37,279 bases of DNA, from contig DVOE01000050.1 in NCBI GenBank assembly GCA_018713795.1, positions 1-37,279 of the forward strand, given 5' to 3'. The notes below the pieces were generated by a model. The model searched no databases. It had not been told where the DNA came from and saw only the letters and a list, made by a program, of their open reading frames with translations. Both the position numbers and the translations under genes were made by a program. Source of the stretch: Candidatus Limadaptatus stercoripullorum (lineage in GTDB: Bacteria; Bacillota; Clostridia; Christensenellales; CAG-917). This document shows positions 9,345-16,973 of this stretch, one piece after another. Numbering within the stretch: position 1 is the first letter of the stretch; every line of letters begins with the position of its first letter.

Positions 9345-10300
9345 CCTTCCCCTCCTTCGCCGAGGCTGCGCCCGGTCACATTGAGGAAGACATCGTCCAT
9401 GTCCCCTTTCACCACCTCGAAATCCGAGGCGAGCGAGGGATGCGCGATGATGAAATCCCGCGCGTCGGCGGTGTCCGCCGCTATTATGCTGTAACAGTCC
9501 CCGTCGCGCGTGAACTGCCTGCCCTCCTCGCCGAGCAGCCTTTCCACGCTCTCGTCTTCGGGTATGTACAGCTTGAGATAGTCGCGGGAAAACCTGTTTT
9601 TGAGGTCGTTGGGGGTGCCGCGGGCAGCTATCTCTCCGCCTTCCATTATGAGCACGGTGTCGGCGACAGCCGCCTCTTCCATGTAGTGCGTGGTGAGGAA
9701 GACGGTCATGCCCGTCCTGCGCCTTAAGTCATGCACGACCTGCCACACCCTCTTCCTTGTCTGCGGATCAAGTCCCGTCGTCGGCTCGTCAAGGAAGAGG
9801 AGCTCGGGGCTGTTGATGAGCCCGCGCGCGACATCCGCCCGCCTCCTCTGCCCGCCGGACAGTTTGCCATAGGGACGCGCGATGAACTCGCCGAGTTCGA
9901 ACAGTTCGGTGAGCTCCTCGAGCCGCCGCTTCCACGCCTTGCCCGTTATGCCGTAAAGCGCCGCGCGGGTGGTGAGGTTCTCCCTCACGGACAGCCTGTC
10001 GTCGAGCACCGACTGCTGAAAGACGATGCCTATCCGCTTTTTGATCTCCTCCGCCCGGGTGTCGAGATCGAGGCCGCATATCTCCGCCCTTCCCGCACTC
10101 TTCCTGAGGATGGTGCAAAGTATGTTGATGGTCGTGGACTTGCCCGCGCCGTTGAGTCCGAGGAACGCGAAAAGGCTCCCCCTCTCGACTTCGAAGGAGA
10201 TGCCTTTCACCGCGTGCACATCGCCGTAGTCTTTTGTGAGACCTTCGACGCGCACGATGACATCCGCCCCGCAGGGCGGCGCCGGACAGTCGTGCCGCAT
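9341..10300 (-). CDS. ABC transporter ATP-binding protein
   Basis: The 319-residue ATPase is the partner of the adjacent ABC-2 permease. The Walker A motif GLNGAGKST lies at about 48-56, the signature LSGGQRRRADVARGL in the middle, and Walker B LLFLDEPTTGLD follows, with the switch histidine in TTHYMEEA. About 90 residues after the nucleotide-binding domain form a C-terminal extension seen in DrrA/NatA-like ATPases of export systems. The N-terminal dozen residues, with CPAPPC, precede the first conserved strand; the start at 10300 is kept because it lies 6 bases after the carrier-protein stop, but a later start is possible. It is co-transcribed with the acyl carrier protein. Confidence 0.9.
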   Translation of the reverse strand: MRHDCPAPPCGADVIVRVEGLTKDYGDVHAVKGISFEVERGSLFAFLGLNGAGKSTTINILCTILRKSAGRAEICGLDLDTRAEEIKKRIGIVFQQSVLDDRLSVRENLTTRAALYGITGKAWKRRLEELTELFELGEFIARPYGKLSGGQRRRADVARGLINSPELLFLDEPTTGLDPQTRKRVWQVVHDLRRRTGMTVFLTTHYMEEAAVADTVLIMEGGEIAARGTPNDLKNRFSRDYLKLYIPEDESVERLLGEEGRQFTRDGDCYSIIAADTADARDFIIAHPSLASDFEVVKGDMDDVFLNVTGRSLGEGGEG

Positions 10301-10306
10301 ATCTTC

Positions 10307-10549
10307 TTACTTGGTGCGGTGCGCCTCTATGAACGCGACGACATCGGCGACCGTGCGCATCTCGGACACATCCTTGTCTTCGACGGTGACGCCGTAGGTC
10401 TCCTCGACGGACATGAGCATGTCCACGATATCAAGGCTGTCGCAGCCGAGGTCCTTGATTATGTCGCTTTCGGGAGCGATGACTGCGGGATCGATGCCGA
10501 TCTGATCGACCACCATGGCTTTGAGCTGCTCGAAAATGTTGTTGTCCAT
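10307..10549 (-). CDS. Acyl/peptidyl carrier protein
   Basis: The 80-residue protein is acidic and four-helical in pattern, with the phosphopantetheine attachment motif LGCDSLDIVDML; Ser38 is the expected attachment site. Length and motif fit AcpP, but the neighbours are not fatty-acid synthesis genes. It sits between a phosphopantetheinyl transferase and an ABC exporter, as specialised carriers do. AAAGGAG lies 5 bases before the ATG. It could still be the housekeeping AcpP relocated; no fab genes are visible in the window to decide. A role in tethering an amino or fatty acyl group for the downstream ATP-grasp ligase is a speculation based only on the gene order. Confidence 0.85.
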   Translation of the reverse strand: MDNNIFEQLKAMVVDQIGIDPAVIAPESDIIKDLGCDSLDIVDMLMSVEETYGVTVEDKDVSEMRTVADVVAFIEAHRTK

Positions 10550-10597
10550 ATCTTCTCCTTTGATCGTTTGATATGCGGGGCGGCGTTCGCCCCCTTC

Positions 10598-11080
10598 TCA
10601 GCCGGATATCTCCGAGATATCCAGCAGATATGCGATGATGTCCTGCCTCGGCGCGCACACGCAGGCGTCGTAGCCGTCGAACACATCGAAGTGCTCGAAG
10701 TGCGCCCCTTGGGGTATGGGCGCGCGGAAGTCTTTGAGCCCCGCGCCCGTATATTTCAGATAGCTCTCCCTCTCCGTCCACTTGGCGAAGAAGTCCCTCT
10801 CGTCCGCGGCGTCCACGAACGCGAACCGCTCACGCCGCACGGGGCGCACCTTCTCGATGTCCACGCCTATCTCCGCGTCCGAGAAGCCCGCCATCATGAC
10901 GCCGTGAGAATGCGACAGCGAAAAGTGCACGCCTTCCGCGGTCAGCCTCGGCTTTTCGCCCGGCACGCGCACTATCTCCGTGCTTGCGGGCAGCCCCGGG
11001 ACGAGCTCCGCGTAACGCTCGTAACAGTAAGTCACGAACGCGTCGCTGTCACACTCCCCCTGCGCAAAGAAGAGTATCAC
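10598..11080 (-). CDS. 4'-phosphopantetheinyl transferase, Sfp-like
   Basis: The enzyme moves the phosphopantetheine arm of coenzyme A to a carrier-protein serine. The 160-residue product is shorter than Sfp (about 224) but keeps the hallmarks in order: VHFSLSHSHG (51-60), the Mg-binding GVDIE (72-76) and WTERESYLK (101-109). I chose the GTG at 11080 because it overlaps the malQ stop (GTGA), a common coupling arrangement; upstream in-frame sequence belongs to malQ. The gene lies 48 bases before the carrier-protein gene, its most likely substrate. The coaX gene at the head of the same operon makes the CoA precursor, a possible functional link. Confidence 0.85.
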   Translation of the reverse strand: MILFFAQGECDSDAFVTYCYERYAELVPGLPASTEIVRVPGEKPRLTAEGVHFSLSHSHGVMMAGFSDAEIGVDIEKVRPVRRERFAFVDAADERDFFAKWTERESYLKYTGAGLKDFRAPIPQGAHFEHFDVFDGYDACVCAPRQDIIAYLLDISEISG

Positions 11081-12606
11081 GCCCTGCCTCCCCCGAGCCT
11101 GCCGTAGGTGTTGTTCATGTCGAGGAAGTAGTCGCGGTCGACGGTGTGCATGAGCTCGTACTGCATCCTGAACCGCCAATTCCCCTCGGGAGTGCCCGGG
11201 ATGTTGATGCGGGTGTCGGCGCCGTAGCCGAGCATGTCCTGCACGGGTATGACGGCGAGCACCGCCGCCGAGGCGAGCACGGTGCGGATGATGACCTTGG
11301 TGGACATGCACGACGGTCCGCCGCTGCCCCAGCCCGCGCCCGAAAACCCGCAATATTTGAGCGCGAAATCGCGCGCGGCGGGATTGAGTTCATAGAGCCA
11401 CCCGAGAGTGGTGTTGTTGTCGTGAGTGCCCGTGTAGGCGACATTGCGGCTCTCGTAGCGGTAAGGCAGGTGCACGCTCGGAGTGCCGTCGAAGCCGAAC
11501 TGGAACACCCGCATGGTGGGTATGCCCGAATTGTCGATGAACTCGCGGCAATCGGGATCGATGAGCCCGAGATCCTCGGCTATGAACAGCGCGTCGGGGT
11601 TGTCCATGCGGATGAGGTCGATGAGCTCCTGACCGGGTCCCTGCTCCCAATGCCCGTCGGCGGCGCTGCCGCTCGAAGCGGGGATGGAGAAATAGTTGTA
11701 GAACGCGCGGAAATGATCCAGGCGCAGGGCGTCGTAAAGCCCGAGGCAGTGGGATATGCGCCGCCGCCACCAGGTGTAGCGGTTCTTTTTCATCGCCGCG
11801 AAGTCGTAAAGACAGTTGCCCCACACCTGCCCTTTGTCCGCGAAGGCGTCCGGCGGGACCCCCGCGTACGCCGCGGGAGCGTTGTGCTTGTCAAGCACGA
11901 ACTCGGAGGGGCGCACCCAGACATCCACGCTGTCCGTCGCCACATAAAACGGCAGGTCGCCTATGATCCGTACGCCGCGCTCGTGCACCCTCTCGAGGAC
12001 GGCGCGCCACTGCCTGAAAAAGACGAACTGTTCAAAGCGGTAGTAGTCCACCTCGCGGGCGTACTTCTCGCGCGCCTCGGCGAGCGCCTTGCTCTCGCGG
12101 CGGGCGAGCCCGCTCTCCCACTTCCACCACTCGGTGCCGCGCTCGCGCGACAGCGCCATGAACAGGGCGTAGTCCTCCAGCCAGTACTCCTCCTCCTTTG
12201 CGAATTTTTGCATTTCTTCGCGCAAAGTGGGGGTTAAACGATCAAAAGCGAGGTGTAACACCCGCGATGTGTTCTCACGGGCAAAATCGTAATCCACGAG
12301 ATACGGCTCGCCGCGATAGCGCGCCGCCTCTTCCTCTTCTTTGGTGATGAGCCCGTCCTCGTAAAGCCCGAGCGGACTTATGAACAGGCTGTTGCCCGCA
12401 AATGTCGACAGCCCGGAGTAAGGCGAATTGCCCGCCCCGATGACCGTCAGCGGCAGCACCTGCCACCAATGGAACCCCATGTCCGCGGCTATGTCGACGA
12501 AGAGGTCGACATCCCGCGAGAAGCAGCCTATGCCGTAGGCGCTCGGAAGCGAGAACAGCGGCAGCAGCACGCCCGCCGACCGTGCGAACGCAGGCAGTTT
12601 TTTCAT
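11077..12606 (-). CDS. malQ: 4-alpha-glucanotransferase (amylomaltase, GH77)
   Basis: MalQ transfers alpha-1,4-glucan segments in maltodextrin and glycogen metabolism. The 509-residue protein has the family length. Typical GH77 features are visible: GIGCFSRDVDLFVD and WWQVLPL near the N-terminus, NSPYSGLSTFAGN, the DALRLDHFRAF strand with the nucleophile aspartate, LFIAEDLGLID with the acid/base glutamate, and YTGTHDNNTTLGW. I chose the ATG at 12606, which has GGGGGAAAGGG just upstream; an in-frame ATG at 12630 overlaps the hom stop and would add eight residues lacking family likeness. It sits oddly between hom and the transferase gene in one operon. Confidence 0.93.
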   Translation of the reverse strand: MKKLPAFARSAGVLLPLFSLPSAYGIGCFSRDVDLFVDIAADMGFHWWQVLPLTVIGAGNSPYSGLSTFAGNSLFISPLGLYEDGLITKEEEEAARYRGEPYLVDYDFARENTSRVLHLAFDRLTPTLREEMQKFAKEEEYWLEDYALFMALSRERGTEWWKWESGLARRESKALAEAREKYAREVDYYRFEQFVFFRQWRAVLERVHERGVRIIGDLPFYVATDSVDVWVRPSEFVLDKHNAPAAYAGVPPDAFADKGQVWGNCLYDFAAMKKNRYTWWRRRISHCLGLYDALRLDHFRAFYNYFSIPASSGSAADGHWEQGPGQELIDLIRMDNPDALFIAEDLGLIDPDCREFIDNSGIPTMRVFQFGFDGTPSVHLPYRYESRNVAYTGTHDNNTTLGWLYELNPAARDFALKYCGFSGAGWGSGGPSCMSTKVIIRTVLASAAVLAVIPVQDMLGYGADTRINIPGTPEGNWRFRMQYELMHTVDRDYFLDMNNTYGRLGGGRA

Positions 12607-12626
12607 TCCCTTTCCCCCTTCGCCGC

Positions 12627-13904
12627 TCATTCTTCCACGCGTATGAGAGCGGCGACTTTGTCCACGCCGGAGAGCTGTCCGATCTCGGCGAGAGCTTTTT
12701 TGATGACGCTTTCGCGGGTCTCGTGGGTGACGAATATCACCGCGACCTCGCTTGATTCCGCCTCCTTCTGCACCACGCTCGCGAGCGACACGCCGTTGTT
12801 GCCGAACACGCCGGCTATGCGGCTCAGGGTGCCCTCCTCGTCCGAGACCATAAGGCGGATGTAGTAGCGGGAGGAGAAGTCGGAGGCGAACGCCGACGCG
12901 TCCGGCTCGGATCCGAGCTCCCAGGGGAACCTGCGATGCGCGCATTTCCCCGCGGCGAAAACGATGTCGCTGACTATCGCGCTGCCCGTGGGGAGCGCTC
13001 CCGCGCCCCTGCCGTAAAGCATTATGTCATCCACGCTGTCTCCGTGCACGAACACCGCGTTGAACGATCCCTTGACGCCGGACAGCGGATGTCCCGCGGG
13101 CAGGAAGGCGGGGTGCACCCTCGCCTCCACCTTGCCGCCTTGGCACTTGGAAACGGCGAGCAGCTTGAGCGTGTAGCCGAGTTCCTTGCCGTAGTTGATG
13201 TCCTCGACGGCGATATGCGAGATGCCCTCACGGTAGATCATATCCACCGGCACTCTGCGTTTATACGCGAGCGAAGAGAGGATGCTGTTTTTGTACATGG
13301 CGTCGAAGCCCTCGACATCGGCGGTGGGATCCGCCTCCGCGTAGCCGAGCGCCTGGGCGTCTTTGAGGCAGGCGGCGTAATCCACGCCCTCGTCGCTCAT
13401 GCGCGAGAGAATATAGTTGGTGGTGCCGTTGACTATGCCCTTGATCGAAGTGACTGCGTTGCCCTGCATTCCGTCGGTGAGGGTGCGGATGATGGGGATG
13501 CCGCCCGCGCAGCTGGCTTCGAAGTAAAGCCCGCCGCCGCCCTTTTGGGCAGCCGCCTCCAGCTCGTGCCAATGCTTGGAGAACATTTCCTTGTTGGCGG
13601 TGACGATGCTCTTGCCCGCTTCCAGCGAACGGATGAGGAAGGTGCGGGCGGGCTCTATCCCGCCGAAAAACTCCGCGACGACGGCGATATCGGGATCGCC
13701 GAGCACGCGCTCTATGTCCGTGGTGACGATGGCGGGATCCACGCCGAGTTCGCGGGCGCGGTCGAGATTTTTCTCGAGCACGCACCTTATCTCTATGTCG
13801 ATACCTTCGTTTTCGGCGATGTAATCGTGTTTGTCTCTGAGGATGGTGTAGGTGCCGCCGCCCACGACGCCCAGCCCGAGAAGGGCAACTCCGACTTTCT
13901 TCAT
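12627..13904 (-). CDS. hom: Homoserine dehydrogenase with C-terminal ACT domain
   Basis: Hom reduces aspartate semialdehyde to homoserine for threonine and methionine synthesis. The 425-residue monofunctional form is recognised by the N-terminal Rossmann motif LGLGVVGGGTY, VTANKEMFSKH, the active-site segment GTTNYILSRM and AEADPTADVEGFDA. Residues about 347-425 form an ACT domain (MVSDEEGTLSRIAGVFGNNG), the usual site of threonine feedback. AGGAG lies six bases before the ATG. It is 18 bases after coaX and 20 before malQ. The aspartate semialdehyde it uses comes from Asd, encoded separately at 21712. Confidence 0.95.
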   Translation of the reverse strand: MKKVGVALLGLGVVGGGTYTILRDKHDYIAENEGIDIEIRCVLEKNLDRARELGVDPAIVTTDIERVLGDPDIAVVAEFFGGIEPARTFLIRSLEAGKSIVTANKEMFSKHWHELEAAAQKGGGGLYFEASCAGGIPIIRTLTDGMQGNAVTSIKGIVNGTTNYILSRMSDEGVDYAACLKDAQALGYAEADPTADVEGFDAMYKNSILSSLAYKRRVPVDMIYREGISHIAVEDINYGKELGYTLKLLAVSKCQGGKVEARVHPAFLPAGHPLSGVKGSFNAVFVHGDSVDDIMLYGRGAGALPTGSAIVSDIVFAAGKCAHRRFPWELGSEPDASAFASDFSSRYYIRLMVSDEEGTLSRIAGVFGNNGVSLASVVQKEAESSEVAVIFVTHETRESVIKKALAEIGQLSGVDKVAALIRVEE

Positions 13905-13922
13905 AATTTCTCCTGTTCCGCC

Positions 13923-14693
13923 TCAGCGGTTGATGTCGTAGATATATTTCAGACCTTTGAGCGCGAGCGCGCGGTCGGTGATGTCGGCGATGTCCGGCTC
14001 GACGGTGCCGATGAGCTCCCCGAGCCCGCCCGTCGCGACCACCTTGGCGCCCTTCATCTCGGGCAGCTCCCTGTACTTCCCGACGAGATACTTGACCAGC
14101 CCCGCATAGCCGTAGACTATGCCCGCCTGCATACAGCTCCTTGTCGAGGTGCCGACGATGTCGGGGGGAGCCGCGAGTTCTATGCGCGGGAGTTTCGCCG
14201 CGGTGTGCACCAGGCTCTCCGTCGCCGTCTTGATGCCGGGGGCTATCGCTCCGCCGATGAACTCCCCTTCCGCCGTGACCAGGTTGAATGTGGTCGCCGA
14301 ACCGAAATCCACCTCTATGACGGGTCCGCCGTAGAACTTGTAGGCGGCTGCCGCTCCGACCATCCTGTCCGCGCCGAGTTCGGCGGGATTCTCGTAGCGC
14401 ACCTTGATGCCGAGCTCGGTGCGGTGATCCACCACCAGCGGCTTCTTGCCCATATAGTAGGTGCACATATGCTCGATGGTGTAATTGAGCGACGGCGCGA
14501 CCGAGGACATGACGCTGCCTTTGATATCCTCAAAGCGCGCCCCCGACTGCCTCAGCAGGTCGTAAATGACCATGCCGTACTCGTCCGCCGTGTGGGACGC
14601 CACCGTGGACACTCTCCATGTGGACGCGAGCTTGTCGCCTTTGAAGATGCCGATCTTGACATTGGTGTTGCCGATGTCCATCGCAAGGAGCAT
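13923..14693 (-). CDS. coaX: Type III pantothenate kinase
   Basis: CoaX phosphorylates pantothenate, the first step to coenzyme A, and is the type not inhibited by CoA. The 256 residues match the family. Visible motifs are the N-terminal phosphate loop MDIGNTNVKIGIF (5-17), ADRMVGAAAA, VDFGSATTFNLV and GAIAPGI, all shared with the ASKHA-fold type III enzymes. I chose the ATG at 14693, preceded by GGGAGG, over upstream in-frame codons that add an Arg/Pro-rich, unlike segment. It is the first gene of the long minus-strand operon, behind a promoter at 14745-14773. Confidence 0.94.
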   Translation of the reverse strand: MLLAMDIGNTNVKIGIFKGDKLASTWRVSTVASHTADEYGMVIYDLLRQSGARFEDIKGSVMSSVAPSLNYTIEHMCTYYMGKKPLVVDHRTELGIKVRYENPAELGADRMVGAAAAYKFYGGPVIEVDFGSATTFNLVTAEGEFIGGAIAPGIKTATESLVHTAAKLPRIELAAPPDIVGTSTRSCMQAGIVYGYAGLVKYLVGKYRELPEMKGAKVVATGGLGELIGTVEPDIADITDRALALKGLKYIYDINR

Positions 14694-14744
14694 ACCGCCT
14701 CCCGCAGCGCGCGAGCACGCGCGCAAACAAAAGTCTTTTGATAA

Positions 14745-14773
14745 ATGATACCAAAACCCCGCCCTTTTATCAA
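14745..14773 (-). promoter_or_regulatory. Housekeeping promoter of the coaX-hom operon
   Basis: On the minus strand TTGATA (14773-14768) and TATCAT (14750-14745) are separated by 17 bases. The predicted start of transcription lies about 45 bases before coaX, leaving a short leader without room for a riboswitch. Confidence 0.7.
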
Positions 14774-14961
14774 GAGAAAAGCCCTTAATTGTCGGGGAAA
14801 CCGGCTCGGCGGACAAATCGGCGGATCGGACGGAGGGAAGGGGCGGCGGCGCGGCGCGTGAGAGCGCCCTTTCCCGCGCCCTCCGACCTCTTTCACACAT
14901 CCCGGCGGGCACGCGTATGGTGAGGTAGGAGCGATCCTAATTCTTAAAGGAGGTACATATC

Positions 14962-15138
14962 ATGAACGGCTTCTTCTCAAACGGCGGGTGCGGCAGTTGC
15001 GACATCGTGCTTCTGCTCCTTCTGCTCAACTGCTGCGGCGGGGCTAACATGGGCTGTCTTTGCGACCTGCTCCCCCTGCTGCTCATCCTCTGCTGCTGCG
15101 GCGGCGGCAACATCTGCGGCAACAACTGCTGCAAGTAA
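14962..15138 (+). CDS. Cysteine-rich hydrophobic microprotein, 58 residues
   Basis: This short gene encodes 58 residues with 12 cysteines (positions 10, 13, 24, 25, 32, 34, 44, 45, 46, 52, 56, 57) and two Leu-rich stretches (about 15-22 and 36-43) between Cys/Gly/Asn clusters such as NCCGG and LCCCGGGN. The ATG is preceded by AAAGGAGG at 14946-14953, eight bases away, and a strong terminator begins eight bases after the stop, so it looks like a complete single-gene unit. It is on the opposite strand to both neighbours (coaX and glyS). It recalls small Clostridia proteins that databases label chorion-class high-cysteine proteins, from memory and without a search. Function is unknown; a membrane-associated, disulfide- or metal-binding peptide is possible. 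No clear promoter was found; a weak TTTCAC (14891) and TATGGT (14916) pair has 19-base spacing. Confidence 0.75.
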   Translation: MNGFFSNGGCGSCDIVLLLLLLNCCGGANMGCLCDLLPLLLILCCCGGGNICGNNCCK

Positions 15139-15145
15139 GCGAAGA

Positions 15146-15178
15146 CCCCCTCGGAAGCGAGGGGGCCTTTTTATTTTT
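15146..15178 (+). terminator. Terminator of the Cys-rich microprotein gene
   Basis: An 8-bp G/C stem (15146-15153 with 15158-15165), loop GAAG, is followed by a T-rich tail. It separates the small plus-strand gene from the convergent glyS gene ending at 15193. Confidence 0.9.
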
Positions 15179-15192
15179 TCGGAGCTTTTCGT

Positions 15193-16575
15193 TCAATACT
15201 TGAGCTGTTCGGCGAAGTAGCCCGCAAGCGCCTCCACGGGCATTCTGATCTGCGACATGGTGTCGCGCTCGCGCACGGTCACGGTGTCGTCTTCGAGGGT
15301 GTCGAAGTCCACGGTCACGCAGAAGGGAGTGCCGATCTCGTCCTGGCGGCGGTAGCGCTTGCCGATGGAACCCGAAAGGTCGTAGTCGCAGGGGAAGTGC
15401 TTGGCGAGCTCGAAGTAGATCGCCTCCGCCTTCTCGCCGAGCTGCTTCTGGAGGGGCAGCACCGCGACTTTGACGGGCGCGACGGCGGGCGAGAAGCGCA
15501 TGACCACGCGGGTCTCGCCGTCCACTTCCTCCTCGTCGTAGGCGTTGCAGAGGAGAGCGAGCACCATACGCTCGACGCCGAGAGAGGGCTCGATGACATA
15601 GGGCACATACTTCTCGTTGGTCACGGGATCGGTGTAGGAGAGATCCTTGCCGCTGGTGTTGATGTGCTGGGTGAGGTCGTAGTCCGTCCTGTCCGCCACG
15701 CCCCACAGCTCTCCCCAGCCGAAGGGGAAGAGAAACTCGAAGTCGGTGGTGGCTTTGGAGTAGAAGCAGAGCTCCTCGGGATCGTGGTCGCGCAGGCGGA
15801 GGTTCTCCTCCTTTATGCCGAGACCGAGCAGCCAATCATGGCAGAACTTGCGCCAATAGGCGAACCACTCGAGGTCGGTGCCCGGCTTGCAGAAGAATTC
15901 GAGCTCCATCTGTTCGAACTCGCGCACGCGGAAGATGAAGTTGCCGGGAGTGATCTCGTTGCGGAAAGATTTGCCGATCTGACCTATGCCGAAGGGCACG
16001 CGCTTCCTGGTGGTGCGCTGGACATTCTTGAAGTTGACGAAGATGCCCTGCGCGGTCTCGGGACGCAGATATATGGTCGAAGAGCTGTCCTCGGTCACGC
16101 CCTGGAAGGTCTTGAACATAAGGTTGAACTTGCGGATGGGAGTGAAGTCGCCCTTGCCGCACACGGGACAAAGGATGCCCTTCTCGCGGATGTAGTCCTG
16201 CATCTGCTCGTCCGTCCAGCCCGCTATGTTCTCCTCGATGCCCTTCCTCTTCATATAGTCCTCGATGAGGTTGTCGGCGCGGTGACGGGTCTTGCAGGAC
16301 TTGCAGTCCATGAGCGGATCCGAAAATCCGCCGAGATGCCCGGACGCCTGCCATACGGAGGGGTTCATGAGTATGGCGCAGTCCACGCCAACATTGTAGG
16401 GACTCTCGGTGACGAACTTCTTCCACCAAGCCGCCTTGACATTGTTCTTGAGCGCCACGCCGAGAGGACCGTAGTCCCAGGTGTTGGCGAGCCCGCCGTA
16501 GATCTCGCTGCCCGGGAATACGAAACCGCGGTTCTTGCACAGCGCTACGAGTTTGTCCATCGTAAGTTTTGCCAT
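15193..16575 (-). CDS. glyS: Glycyl-tRNA synthetase (single-chain alpha2 type)
   Basis: This class II synthetase charges tRNA-Gly. The 460-residue single-chain protein is the dimeric type used by archaea, eukaryotes and part of the bacteria, not the two-subunit GlyQ/GlyS type. The N-terminus [20 protein letters not shown] is diagnostic; cysteine pairs CKSC and CPVC in the insertion probably bind zinc; FRNEITP marks motif 2 and [10 protein letters not shown] motif 3; the C-terminal anticodon-binding domain is present (about 350-460). AGGAG lies ten bases before the ATG at 16575. The 67 bases up to the next gene leave no room for a T-box leader, so tRNA-sensing regulation directly in front of the gene is unlikely. 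Confidence 0.95.
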   Translation of the reverse strand: MAKLTMDKLVALCKNRGFVFPGSEIYGGLANTWDYGPLGVALKNNVKAAWWKKFVTESPYNVGVDCAILMNPSVWQASGHLGGFSDPLMDCKSCKTRHRADNLIEDYMKRKGIEENIAGWTDEQMQDYIREKGILCPVCGKGDFTPIRKFNLMFKTFQGVTEDSSSTIYLRPETAQGIFVNFKNVQRTTRKRVPFGIGQIGKSFRNEITPGNFIFRVREFEQMELEFFCKPGTDLEWFAYWRKFCHDWLLGLGIKEENLRLRDHDPEELCFYSKATTDFEFLFPFGWGELWGVADRTDYDLTQHINTSGKDLSYTDPVTNEKYVPYVIEPSLGVERMVLALLCNAYDEEEVDGETRVVMRFSPAVAPVKVAVLPLQKQLGEKAEAIYFELAKHFPCDYDLSGSIGKRYRRQDEIGTPFCVTVDFDTLEDDTVTVRERDTMSQIRMPVEALAGYFAEQLKY

Positions 16576-16642
16576 AGATATAACTCTCCTCGGACGCGTC
16601 CGCGCCCGTATAGATCCCTGTGTCGCTCCGCCCGACCGCCGC

Positions 16643-16852
16643 TCAGTAGTCGCGCACGCCGAGCAGGAAATCGAGGGAAAGATTGTAGGTCTTCGCGATG
16701 AGATAAAGATTCTCCGCCGTGGGCTGCTTCTGCCCGCTGCGCCAATAGGAAACACACGCCGCGGTCACCCCGACCGCCGCCGCAAACTGCCTTTGCGATA
16801 TCTTTTCTTCTCTCAGGAATTCGGACAGCCTTTCGGCGAATTTGTTGTTCAT
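16643..16852 (-). CDS. Small XRE-family helix-turn-helix regulator
   Basis: The 69-residue protein is essentially one Cro/C1-type DNA-binding domain. The five-helix pattern is visible: [15 protein letters not shown], the recognition region [21 protein letters not shown], then [23 protein letters not shown]. There is no extra effector domain. It precedes glyS on the same strand with a gap of 67 bases and is divergent from the membrane-protein gene at 16974. Short free-standing XRE proteins of this kind often regulate their own or the divergent promoter; that role is inferred. The purine-rich AGAAGGAAC is rather far from the ATG, so the start is less sure than the domain. Confidence 0.85.
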   Translation of the reverse strand: MNNKFAERLSEFLREEKISQRQFAAAVGVTAACVSYWRSGQKQPTAENLYLIAKTYNLSLDFLLGVRDY

Positions 16853-16973
16853 GGCGCTATTATGTTCCTTCTGTTAACTGTCGTGCATTTTTTTAACTAT
16901 AATTACCGCTCATCCGCGCGGCGGCGGGCGCTCCTGCGGGCATAAAAGGCGGGGCGGGAGAGTAAACTGTCAC

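Noticed and set aside
12607..12630. Alternative upstream start of malQ overlapping the hom stop
   Set aside because: The ATG at 12606 has the better ribosome binding site and the family-typical N-terminus.
12936..14741. 600-codon plus-strand frame opposite hom and coaX
   Set aside because: Shadow of two well-recognised minus-strand enzymes; it also overlaps the coaX promoter.
16576..16642. T-box leader in front of glyS
   Set aside because: Only 67 bases separate glyS from the upstream gene, with no T-box sequence seen.
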